Part shown: piece by piece, positions 8,568-16,535 of the stretch
Layout of the letters: every line of letters begins with the position of its first letter
How positions within the stretch are numbered: the first letter of the stretch is position 1
Origin: an uncultured Victivallis sp.
GTDB lineage: Bacteria; Verrucomicrobiota; Lentisphaeria; Victivallales; Victivallaceae
Direction: 5' to 3'
Length of the DNA stretch: 64,000 nucleotides
Assembly (NCBI GenBank): GCA_944389895.1
Contig: CALXOA010000066.1
Coordinates: 22,987-86,986, forward strand
Translations under genes and position numbers: made by a program
Notes under the pieces: generated by a model
Databases searched by the model: none
The model's input: only the letters and a program-made list of their open reading frames with translations
What the model was told of the DNA's origin: nothing

Positions 8568-10271
8568 TCATTTCTTTCCGGGATCGAGCAGATACTGATT
8601 GAAGAAATGGCGATTACCGTTGCCGGCGTCGGCGACGTCGGCCTTTATCCCGTCGATGCGTCTGATGCTGCCGCCGTCCGGAACCGATTCCGGGTAGACG
8701 TATTGGCATTCGGCGACGAGTACGAGCCGGGAGTTCCGGGAGGACTCCGATTCGGTCTGGAAGAGATAGCCGAGCAGCGGAATATCCTTCAGGAAGGGAA
8801 CCCCGGTGGACCCGCGCACGATCTCCCGCTTTTCGAGTCCACCGATCACAAATCGGTTTCTTCTGGTGGAGATCATCACCTTGTTGGTGACGGTGTTTCC
8901 CTTCTGGATCCGGGGGGCTCCGCTGGACTGATAGCCGATCAGGGAGGAGTTTTCAAGCGTAAGCTCGAGCAATGCGGCTTCCGGAGTGATGGACAGTGCT
9001 TTCACCGTCATTGTGAAACCGAAGGAATCCGGGTTGCGGGTGACGAGCTCCTGATTGTCCTTGCCGATCACGATGTCGTTTCCAGCACTCTCTTCATCGA
9101 AGGCGTCCAGAATGGAGGAAAAGGCTCTGGCGAACCATCCGTCGGGCTGTTCGGTGGTATCCTCGGCGGGAACCGTTGTGTCCATGTAGAAGATTTCCAT
9201 CATCCGTTTCAGAGTACTGGTGGAGTTCTGGCGGACGGTGACCTCTCCGGAGTGGGCGATCTTTGCTTTCCCTCTGGAGGTCAGGAAATCGAGGTAACGT
9301 GTGTTCCACTTCGGATTGAAATTGTAGAAACTCGTCCGCTCGGTTCCCTGTGCCCGGTCCATGGTACCGCCGTAGGTGGCCGCCCAGTTGTCGCGGAAGC
9401 GGGCTCCGGCGCTGAAGAGGTCGGTCCCGGCATTGTTTTTCCACGCCTGAAAGTCGAGGCCGAGTTTGTCATCATTCTCATCGTAAAGTTCATACACATC
9501 GAATTTCAGCTTGATCTCCGGCATCGGCCGATCGTATTTCGCAAGCATCTCCTCGATGTTTTTCCGCGAGTAACTGGCGGTGTTGAAGAAGAGGCAGTTC
9601 AAGTCCGGATCCTGCTTCACCTTGTCTTTGCCTCCGGTCAATTCCGTCGTGTCGCCGGAGACATTCATCCCCACGTTCCTGATCATCGGCAGCAGAATTT
9701 CCGCGGGTACGTTTGCCGGGAAGTAGACATACTTCGGCTGTCCGGAACTATGCAGGATACCCGGTTGATCGAGCCGCTTCACGATGGAATCGATTCCCAT
9801 ACCGGTTGCCTGATCGTGGAACCGGTACTCTTCCGCGGAGATGAAAAGCATCGCAGTTCCGTCTTCGAACTTGATTGTCTCCACAGCCGTATTGCTTCCG
9901 AATACCCGGCGGGTCTGGACCATCTCGCGCAGAAACGTCCGCAAAGCATAGGGTTCCGCATGTTTGAGCACATAGGTCTTTGTCACCACTCGGGGGTCGT
10001 TGTTGTCACGAATGAAATGGACGGCATCGGTATCCTTATCGAGATCGAGCCGGAGTTGAGCCTGCACCTGGGAATCCATATAGCCGGCGGTATCGTTGTT
10101 GTTCTCATCGCGTGGAATCCCGGGCGACGGCAGACTGGTTGTTTGCGTATCAACTTTGCCGGATAAGAGATTCTGCATGTAGTAGGGTGAAGTTGAGGAA
10201 TCTCCGGGCGCGGCGAAGAGCGGCAGCGTGACAGCTCCGGCGAGTGGAAGGAGAAATGTTTTTCTGATCAT
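8568..10271 (-). CDS. Secretin-like outer-membrane protein, short form 1
   Basis: The 567-residue protein has a signal peptide (MIRKTFLLPLAGAVTLPLFAA). Two ring-building (secretin N-type) regions are suggested around residues 90-260, with VKRLDQPG and LAKYDRPMPEIKLKFDVYEL. A C-terminal secretin domain ends with RNRFVIGGLEKRE and GVPFLKDIPLLGYLF near residues 485-502. Secretins form ring channels in the outer membrane for type II secretion, type III secretion or type IV pili. It lacks the TPR-rich N-terminus of the two large secretins at 19-24 kb. It follows the related gene at 10321 by 49 bases on the same strand. Its partner machine is not known. Confidence 0.85.
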   Translation of the reverse strand: MIRKTFLLPLAGAVTLPLFAAPGDSSTSPYYMQNLLSGKVDTQTTSLPSPGIPRDENNNDTAGYMDSQVQAQLRLDLDKDTDAVHFIRDNNDPRVVTKTYVLKHAEPYALRTFLREMVQTRRVFGSNTAVETIKFEDGTAMLFISAEEYRFHDQATGMGIDSIVKRLDQPGILHSSGQPKYVYFPANVPAEILLPMIRNVGMNVSGDTTELTGGKDKVKQDPDLNCLFFNTASYSRKNIEEMLAKYDRPMPEIKLKFDVYELYDENDDKLGLDFQAWKNNAGTDLFSAGARFRDNWAATYGGTMDRAQGTERTSFYNFNPKWNTRYLDFLTSRGKAKIAHSGEVTVRQNSTSTLKRMMEIFYMDTTVPAEDTTEQPDGWFARAFSSILDAFDEESAGNDIVIGKDNQELVTRNPDSFGFTMTVKALSITPEAALLELTLENSSLIGYQSSGAPRIQKGNTVTNKVMISTRRNRFVIGGLEKREIVRGSTGVPFLKDIPLLGYLFQTESESSRNSRLVLVAECQYVYPESVPDGGSIRRIDGIKADVADAGNGNRHFFNQYLLDPGKK

Positions 10272-10320
10272 TGTAATCCTATCCTGTTGTTTTTATCCTT
10301 GTCTGAATGGTTGAGGAAGA

Positions 10321-11841
10321 TCAATTGCTGGTAACGGCCGTCGTGACCGGCTGGATCTCATCGAAGGCACGAAGCTGTCCGCCAAAGGTCGGCGGCAGAC
10401 TCTCAGGATGGGCCAGGACGGTACGGGCGGTTACGAAGAACCAGCTTTTTTCCCGATTGGTGGTTGTGGTGGAAAAGAGGTAGCCGAGAATCGGAATCTC
10501 CGATAGGAAGGGCACTCCGATGGTCTGCTCCACGTCGCTCTCCTTGCTCCATGCGGTCAGGATTTTTTCCTCTTCGGACAGCAGATTGCAGATCCCGGTG
10601 ACGGAACTTACTTCAGCGAGTTCCGCTCCGTAGTTGTTCCGTTCCACCACGTTGGAAACCTGAATGGTATATTGGAATGTGACCAGCGCCTTGAGAACCG
10701 TGTTGTAGTCGGCGCACGCGTCCGGCAACAGACCGGTTGAGGTCGCGGCTGGCCCGCGCAGGCAGATGCGCGGCGCGGTAATCCGCAGTGCCAGCGGCGG
10801 CGGAGGTGTCGCCGCATTGAGCAGTGGATCCTCTGCTCCCGTGGCGGATTCCGGTTGATTGATGCCGCCGGACATGCCGACACCGGAAACTCCCACCTGG
10901 AGCTGGTCGTTGTCACGCTTGAAGATCGCCTGGGACTGTGGCGCAAAACCGATGGAATAGCTCGCCGTGTCGCTGTTGACCATGGTCAGGCTGGCGGTGT
11001 TGGCGATGCTGGCCCGTCCATCCTGCTGGAGAAGCCGGATGAAACTCGCATCGAACTGCGGCGCGAAGAAAAAACCGCCGAAGGCATTGCTGGCCGCCTG
11101 AACCGCCGCACTGCCGGCTGACGAGAGGCTCATCGCGTCAAATCCGACGGAGAACAGGTTCAGTGCCGGACCGTTTCGCCAGCTGAGATAGTCGACCCCG
11201 AGGTCGCGCAGTTCGCTTTCGCGAACCTCGTAGACGGTCAGGGCCAGGTTGACCATTGGAATCGGGCGGTCAAGCCAGGCGAGATATTTCAACAGGTCGT
11301 TGTTCTTGTTGATGTCGTCTTTCCAGTAGATCATGTTGGTATCCGGGTCGTGGGTGATGAAGGAATCTCCCCCCGCGTTGATCCCTGTTCCCTCCATGAT
11401 GTCGACCATCGTCTGCGCCGATCGGAACCGGGCGGGATAGACTGTCCGGACAATGCCTGTGCCGCGGATCGGATCGCCGGGGTTCCGGCCGACGACTCTC
11501 GAGGGGCGGTCGAGCTTTGCGATCATCTCGTCCACATAGGGCATCATGCCGACCGGACAGCTGACGGTCAGCAACTGTTGATTCCCCGCCTTGTAATTGA
11601 TCCGATTCACCGTCGACTGGGCGTTGTAGCGCTTGACCACGCCGAGGACGAACGGGGTCACATCATTCGCCTTCAGATATTTAAGCTCATAGACCTTTGA
11701 AACCATGTAGTCCTGGGCGTCATCCTGAATCAGATGAATGGTGCGGACGTTTTCCGATTTCTGCGCCGTGTTGCCGGCCGCCGGTGCTGCGAGGGGAAGG
11801 ATCATGGCTCCCAGCGTGAATGTGATGAGTTTTCGATACAT
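10321..11841 (-). CDS. Secretin-like outer-membrane protein, short form 2
   Basis: The 506-residue protein has a signal peptide (MYRKLITFTLGAMILPLAAPAAG) and an overall plan like its neighbour. N-domain repeats contain VYELKYLKANDV, MIAKLDRPSR and YLAWLDRPIPMVNLALTVYEV. The secretin end carries TIGVPFLSEIPILGYLF followed by a phenylalanine-rich WFFVTARTV. The mid-region (about residues 310-370) is long and proline/alanine-rich. The two genes look like diverged duplicates and are probably cotranscribed. They lie just upstream of, and opposite to, the large pilus-like operon, so they may supply alternative or additional pores, but that is inference. Confidence 0.82.
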   Translation of the reverse strand: MYRKLITFTLGAMILPLAAPAAGNTAQKSENVRTIHLIQDDAQDYMVSKVYELKYLKANDVTPFVLGVVKRYNAQSTVNRINYKAGNQQLLTVSCPVGMMPYVDEMIAKLDRPSRVVGRNPGDPIRGTGIVRTVYPARFRSAQTMVDIMEGTGINAGGDSFITHDPDTNMIYWKDDINKNNDLLKYLAWLDRPIPMVNLALTVYEVRESELRDLGVDYLSWRNGPALNLFSVGFDAMSLSSAGSAAVQAASNAFGGFFFAPQFDASFIRLLQQDGRASIANTASLTMVNSDTASYSIGFAPQSQAIFKRDNDQLQVGVSGVGMSGGINQPESATGAEDPLLNAATPPPPLALRITAPRICLRGPAATSTGLLPDACADYNTVLKALVTFQYTIQVSNVVERNNYGAELAEVSSVTGICNLLSEEEKILTAWSKESDVEQTIGVPFLSEIPILGYLFSTTTTNREKSWFFVTARTVLAHPESLPPTFGGQLRAFDEIQPVTTAVTSN

Positions 11842-12067
11842 CGGGAATCCTTTCTGAGAAGTTGTGTTTCCTGAGGGCGGATTGTCATGACCGGCACCTC
11901 TCCGGTTCTGTCACCTAATGTATTGCGGCAATGTTTCGATCCGGTTTACAGAAAGCTGATTTTCTGTTTAAGAAATGAAAGGCTTGTAAAAACGGCGGAT
12001 CCGGATTAGATTATCCGGAAAACCCGAACATCGATTTTGAAAAACGAAAGATAAGGAGAGATGAGCG

Positions 12068-12469
12068 ATGCGGAAAATCTCAGTGCTGCCGGTGATTTTG
12101 CTGATCGTGGTATTTTTCGCGGGGTGTACCACGTCACAGGTGAGCCATCTGCCGGCGGTGGCGGGGCAGAAAAGTTCGACCGGACGGGAGGTCGTGGCAA
12201 ATCTCAAGGGTAGCAACAACGGACTCTTCCTCTTTTATTACATTCCGCTCTGGAGCGGTTCTGTGACCCGCCCGAACCGACGCAACTACGAATGCTTTGA
12301 AAACCAGCTCCGACCCAAGTATCTCATGCGGATGCTGAATGCCCGTGCCGAGAAGCTGGAGGCGACGGGCATTGATGATTTCACCATGACGGAGCGTTCC
12401 ACCGGCTTTTTCACGCTGTGGATTTTGTGGCACCGCGAGGCCAGCGCCTCGGCGGTGGCTGTAAAATAG
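12068..12469 (+). CDS. Small lipoprotein of unknown function
   Basis: The 133-residue product has a lipoprotein signal peptide ending in VVFFAGC, so Cys20 is the expected lipidated residue. The mature part contains LFLFYYIPLWSGS and a C-terminal FFTLWILWHREA, both hydrophobic and aromatic. I do not recognise a family. TAAGGAG sits about eight bases before the ATG. It lies alone between the short secretin pair (opposite strand) and tpiA. Confidence 0.8.
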   Translation: MRKISVLPVILLIVVFFAGCTTSQVSHLPAVAGQKSSTGREVVANLKGSNNGLFLFYYIPLWSGSVTRPNRRNYECFENQLRPKYLMRMLNARAEKLEATGIDDFTMTERSTGFFTLWILWHREASASAVAVK

Positions 12470-12515
12470 GGATGGGAAAATCTTCGGGGACCCGGGTTGT
12501 ATCTTTGTTTCGCAT

Positions 12516-12544
12516 TTGCAAAAAAGCCTTTTTGGTGCTATGTT
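12516..12544 (+). promoter_or_regulatory. Sigma-70-type promoter of tpiA
   Basis: TTGCAA at 12516-12521 and TATGTT at 12539-12544 are separated by 17 bases, about 60 bases before tpiA. Confidence 0.45.
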
Positions 12545-12606
12545 CTAGATCGGCGTTTTGTCGCTGTTTTCATTAAACTTTTTAGTTTCGATAGAGAGGT
12601 ATTATC

Positions 12607-13377
12607 ATGAGTCGTAAAGTGATCATCGCCGGCAACTGGAAAATGAACAAGACTGCCGCCGAAGGGAAAGCCCTGGTCGAGGCGCTGAAACCGCTGGTCG
12701 CGGATGTCTGCCCGGATGTCGCCGATATCGTGGTCTGTCCGCCGTTCACCACTCTGGCCGCGGTGGTTGAGGCTGCTAAAGGCAGCAATATCAAGGTCGG
12801 CGCTCAGAATGTTCACTGGGCCGCCAGTGGTGCATTCACCGGGGAAATTTCCGCTGCGATGCTGAAAGAGGCCGGGGTCGAGTATGTGATCATCGGGCAC
12901 AGCGAGCGTCGCCAGTATTTCGGTGAAACCGATGCGACGGTCAACCAGCGTCTGAAGGCGGCCCTGGCCGCCGGTTTGAAGCCGATCGTCTGCGTCGGAG
13001 AGTTGCTTGAGGAGCGCGAGGGAGGCCGCACGGAGCAGGTGCTTGCGGCTCAGCTCACCGGCGGTCTGGCCGGATTGACTCCGGAGGAGATGACCCGGGT
13101 TGTGATCGCCTATGAGCCGGTCTGGGCCATCGGCACCGGAAAGACGGCGACTCCGGAGATGGCGGAGTTGACTCACAATTTCATCCGCTGCACGCTGAAC
13201 GATCTCTTCGGGAAGGAAGTCGGCGAGGGGGTCCGGATTCAGTACGGCGGCAGCATGAAAGCGGAGAATGCCGGGGAACTGGTCGCGCAGCGCAACATCG
13301 ACGGCGGCCTGATCGGCGGCGCGGCACTCAAGGCCGACAGTTTTGCAGCCCTGATTCATAATGCGATCGCGAAATAA
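12607..13377 (+). CDS. tpiA: Triosephosphate isomerase
   Basis: The 256-residue TIM-barrel enzyme interconverts dihydroxyacetone phosphate and glyceraldehyde 3-phosphate in glycolysis. Active-site residues are visible: Asn and Lys in AGNWKMN, His in IIGHSERR, and the catalytic Glu in AYEPVWAIGTGKTATPE. The phosphate-binding YGGSMKAEN and GGLIGGAAL follow. Length is typical. secG follows, as tpiA-secG adjacency is common in bacteria. Confidence 0.98.
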   Translation: MSRKVIIAGNWKMNKTAAEGKALVEALKPLVADVCPDVADIVVCPPFTTLAAVVEAAKGSNIKVGAQNVHWAASGAFTGEISAAMLKEAGVEYVIIGHSERRQYFGETDATVNQRLKAALAAGLKPIVCVGELLEEREGGRTEQVLAAQLTGGLAGLTPEEMTRVVIAYEPVWAIGTGKTATPEMAELTHNFIRCTLNDLFGKEVGEGVRIQYGGSMKAENAGELVAQRNIDGGLIGGAALKADSFAALIHNAIAK

Positions 13378-13433
13378 TTCCGGGCTGAAAAGAAAAATTC
13401 TTGATAATATTGGCGAAAGTGGCCGGATAGGGG

Positions 13434-13462
13434 TTGACTTTTCCGGTGCCCGGCGCTAATAT
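13434..13462 (+). promoter_or_regulatory. Sigma-70-type promoter of the secG-pilus operon
   Basis: TTGACT at 13434-13439 and TAATAT at 13457-13462 are separated by 17 bases. The -10 is embedded in TAATATTATCAAT, nearly the same as at the HU promoter. The secG start lies about 80 bases downstream. Confidence 0.6.
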
Positions 13463-13541
13463 TATCAATGAATTATTGCGGATCGGTGGGGCGTGGTGCT
13501 TCCTCTCATCGATCGATACAAGTAAAAAAGGGTATATTTTG

Positions 13542-13931
13542 ATGGCTACTTTGACCGTGTTTTTGTATGCGCTGGTCGTTGTCGTTGCGTTGCTGCTGAT
13601 CGGGATTATCATGATCCAGCCTTCCAAAAGCGGCGGCATGGGGGCGGCTTTCGGCGGAATCGGGGAATCGGTATTCGGCGGGCAGGCCGGCAGTCATTTG
13701 ACCAAGGCGACAGTGGTGATGACGGCGGTCTTTTTTGTTTTGACGCTGATCCTTGCCTCGCTGATCGGTCACGGAGTCAGCGTCAATGCTGTTGATACCG
13801 GAGTGAGGGCTCAACTTGAGGAGGCCGCGGAGAAGGCTGTTCCAGCGGCGCCAGAGGGAAGCTCTGAGGCTGTTCCAGCGGCTCCTGCTTCGAAGGATGG
13901 CAAGGCTGAGGCGGCTCCGGTTCAGAAGTAA
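13542..13931 (+). CDS. secG: Preprotein translocase subunit SecG
   Basis: The 129-residue inner-membrane protein has two hydrophobic helices (about residues 3-23 and 52-72). The conserved loop between them contains IMIQPSKSGGMGAAFGG. The C-terminus is a longer alanine/proline/glutamate-rich tail (residues 90-129). SecG helps SecYE and SecA move proteins across the inner membrane. The ATG at 13542 matches the family start; an upstream in-frame TTG at 13434 is part of the promoter -35 box. It is the first gene of a same-strand run that continues through the pilus-like genes. Confidence 0.93.
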   Translation: MATLTVFLYALVVVVALLLIGIIMIQPSKSGGMGAAFGGIGESVFGGQAGSHLTKATVVMTAVFFVLTLILASLIGHGVSVNAVDTGVRAQLEEAAEKAVPAAPEGSSEAVPAAPASKDGKAEAAPVQK

Positions 13932-13963
13932 TTTGCAGGGAAACCAGAATTCAGGTGTCCGGA

Positions 13964-14641
13964 ATGGGTAAAAAAATCGGTGTGCTGCTCGGCTTCCTGC
14001 TTGCGGTGGTGGCGATGGCTGCTCCGGATGACAACATGATCTTTACCAGGATGAAGATCTCGTTATCATCCAAGGGGGCACCCACCGATCGGTCTGAAAG
14101 CGCTTTTTACAGCAGTGGTTCCGTGCGCAACAAGTGGGCGGTGTTCACGATTGATTACGTTCCCCAGATTCCCGAGGGTAACCGCGGCGGCAACCGGGCA
14201 AGTGCCTGGATCGACGGCGTGATCTTGAAATTGACCGTCGCCTTCGATGGCGTCAGCGGAGGGCGGCAGATACTCTGTGTCTTTACCGGGGAGACCCGTT
14301 TCTGGTCAATTCCGCTCGACGGCCGCAAGCGGCATGAGGTGATGGCGATTCCCGCCCATCTGCTGGATCGCTATCTTCCGGTTTCAGGTACCTCCAGTAC
14401 ATTTGGCTCCAATACCTTCAATGCGGAGGCCGTTTTCATGGATCGCGGAGGCCGGGTGATCGGGCGTGCATTTTATGCCCCGCGGATGTCGGATGCCGAT
14501 GCGATGCAGTTTTTCGAGGCGGTCAGCCGGACCCAGCAGAAGCTGGTGGTTGAAAATGGTGTGTTCGATCGCAGCAGCACTCCCTGGCGTGATCGGAATG
14601 TGGACACGTTTGACCTGATTAAGCCGAACAAAGTGAAGTAG
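13964..14641 (+). CDS. Secreted pilus-system protein, Amuc_1102-like
   Basis: The product (225 residues from this ATG; a GTG at 13955 would add three) has a signal peptide, KKIGVLLGFLLAVVAMA, followed by APDDNMIFTRMKISL. The mature part is beta-rich with no recognisable catalytic motif. Its place directly upstream of a PilM-like gene and the order of the following genes match the Akkermansia Amuc_1102-to-1098 set, where Amuc_1102 is a small secreted protein of similar size. The family assignment rests on position, size and signal peptide, not on a database search. It lies 32 bases after secG. Confidence 0.78.
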   Translation: MGKKIGVLLGFLLAVVAMAAPDDNMIFTRMKISLSSKGAPTDRSESAFYSSGSVRNKWAVFTIDYVPQIPEGNRGGNRASAWIDGVILKLTVAFDGVSGGRQILCVFTGETRFWSIPLDGRKRHEVMAIPAHLLDRYLPVSGTSSTFGSNTFNAEAVFMDRGGRVIGRAFYAPRMSDADAMQFFEAVSRTQQKLVVENGVFDRSSTPWRDRNVDTFDLIKPNKVK

Positions 14642-14704
14642 TTTTATTTTTTTGATAGAGAATTGCCGGACTTGCCCCGGCAGGATAAAGCGGAACAATC
14701 AACG

Positions 14705-16519
14705 ATGGCAAAAGAAAACACGGTTTTGACGATCGACGTCGGCGGGGATAATCTGAAGATGGCGGAATTTGCCTTCCCCGCCGGCGGCGCGATTGAGCTG
14801 CGGGCATTTGCATTCCGCAAGCTGGAGATGGAAGAGGAAAATCCGGGTATCGCTTTCGCCCATGCTTACCGTGAGATGATTGCTGAAAACGGCTTCACCG
14901 CCAAGCGGGTCCGGCTTTCGCTTTCCGGCCAGTCTTCCTTCTCGCGTCTGAGCAAGTTGCCTCCGCTGATGGGCGGCAAGGGTGCGAGCCGCATTGTCGA
15001 ATTTGAGGCCCGTCAGACGGTGCCGTACCCGATGAATGAAGTGGTCTGGGACTACCAGCTGATTCGTCACACCTGGGAGGAGCACCGGGTGGAAACGCAG
15101 GAGGACGGGAGTACTCTTGAGATCGACGATACCCACGAGGAGTATGAGGCGCTGTTCGTTGCGGTCAAGAATGATCAGATTACCTGTTACACTGATGTGA
15201 TCCAGGATTCCGGCAAGGACATTGTCTCCGTGGAGATTGCGCCGGTTGCATTGTTCAATGCCGCCAAGGGCGGCGGGCAGTGCCGCGATGATGAATGCGT
15301 GTTGCTGCTGAACATCGGCGGACAAGGCTCCAACCTGATGATTGCCGACCATAATCGCGCGTTCATCCGCAGTATTCCGATCGCCGGTGATTCGATTACG
15401 CATCAGGTGGCGAAAGAGTTCGGCATCGGCTTTGCCGAGGCTGAGGAGTTGAAACATCGCCACGGTTTCGTTGCGCTTGGTGGAGCCTACGAAGAGCCTG
15501 AGTCGGAAGTCGCGGCCACAATCTCCAAGATCGCCCGGAATGTGATGACCCGGCTTCACGGCGAAGTCAGCCGTTCGATCAACGTCTGGCGTGCCCAGCA
15601 CGGAGGGAATGCCCCGACGCGTGTGTTGCTCTCCGGCGGTGGTTCGACCATGCTCTACATCACGGATTTCTTCCATGAGAAGTTGCGGGTTCCCGTGGCT
15701 TATCTGAATACTTTCGGTGCGATTCAGATTGCTCCGGCGGTCGACAAGGAAGCGCTCCAGGCGGTTGCTCCGATGTTTCAGGAGTTGATCGGGATGAGTC
15801 TGCGCGATGTGACGCAGTGCCCGATTGATATTTCGTTGATTCCGCGTTCGATTCGCAAACAGAAGGAGTTGAACCGGAAGAAGCCGTATTTCTACATTTC
15901 GGCGTTTTCGTTGATCGTCTGTCTGTTGATTTTCTCGGTGGGGGTGCACAAACGGTTGAATTTCGATAAATCGCGTGTGGAGCGTGTCCGAGTCCGGGTG
16001 GATGAAACAACCCGGAAGATGGACGAGGTCAACCGGTTGATGAGCTCTTTCAATGTGGCCAAAGGTCGTTATGATGAAGCTATGGCCTTTTTGAAGAGCC
16101 GCAGTGTCTGGACGGATATGCTCACAGAGCTGCAGAGTCTGATCCCGGATAAGATGTGGCTGACGACGGTGGAGGGGTATGATGAGAATGCCGCGGCCGC
16201 GGCCTCCGGGGGAGAGGCTGCTCCCGGAGGACCGTTTGGTCCTTTCGGAGGACCTCCCGAGGCGAACGCTGATGTTTCCGATACCGCGATTCCGGATCTT
16301 ACGGAAGTTCAGCAGCTCCGCCTGGTCGGCTATACGATGGTGATCGACGGCAATGATCTTCTTGAGACCAAGTTCCGGAACAAGCTCAAAACTTCGAAGT
16401 TTTTTTCCTCTGAGGAAGATGGTTCAGTGCAGCTGAAATATGTGCCGGACAAGCCCGGTTTGTTCAACCTCACTTCCTTTGAGATGCTGGTCAAGCTCAA
16501 GGAGCCGATTAAGAAATAG
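14705..16519 (+). CDS. PilM-like actin-fold ATPase fused to a PilN-like membrane part (Amuc_1101-like)
   Basis: The 604-residue protein begins TVLTIDVGGDNLKMAEF, the phosphate-1 loop of the FtsA/PilM actin-like fold. It continues with LLLNIGGQGSNLMIAD (phosphate 2) and RVLLSGGGSTMLYI (adenosine motif). A membrane helix follows at about residues 394-415 (YISAFSLIVCLLIFSVGV). The C-terminal 190 residues start with a helical stretch and contain MLTELQSLIPDKMWLTTVEG, typical of PilN. In type IV pilus systems PilM is cytoplasmic and binds the short tail of PilN; here both appear in one chain. The ATG at 14705 is preferred over an upstream TTG at 14663. Conserved glycines suggest nucleotide binding is retained. 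Confidence 0.88.
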   Translation: MAKENTVLTIDVGGDNLKMAEFAFPAGGAIELRAFAFRKLEMEEENPGIAFAHAYREMIAENGFTAKRVRLSLSGQSSFSRLSKLPPLMGGKGASRIVEFEARQTVPYPMNEVVWDYQLIRHTWEEHRVETQEDGSTLEIDDTHEEYEALFVAVKNDQITCYTDVIQDSGKDIVSVEIAPVALFNAAKGGGQCRDDECVLLLNIGGQGSNLMIADHNRAFIRSIPIAGDSITHQVAKEFGIGFAEAEELKHRHGFVALGGAYEEPESEVAATISKIARNVMTRLHGEVSRSINVWRAQHGGNAPTRVLLSGGGSTMLYITDFFHEKLRVPVAYLNTFGAIQIAPAVDKEALQAVAPMFQELIGMSLRDVTQCPIDISLIPRSIRKQKELNRKKPYFYISAFSLIVCLLIFSVGVHKRLNFDKSRVERVRVRVDETTRKMDEVNRLMSSFNVAKGRYDEAMAFLKSRSVWTDMLTELQSLIPDKMWLTTVEGYDENAAAAASGGEAAPGGPFGPFGGPPEANADVSDTAIPDLTEVQQLRLVGYTMVIDGNDLLETKFRNKLKTSKFFSSEEDGSVQLKYVPDKPGLFNLTSFEMLVKLKEPIKK

Positions 16520-16535
16520 AGTACGGAGAACGACA

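Noticed and set aside
8298..10166. A 622-codon plus-strand frame opposite the first short secretin
   Set aside because: The minus strand carries a clear secretin with signal peptide; the plus product has no recognisable domain and crosses a terminator.
13434..13541. N-terminal extension of SecG from a TTG at 13434
   Set aside because: The TTG is the -35 box of the promoter and the extension does not fit the SecG family.
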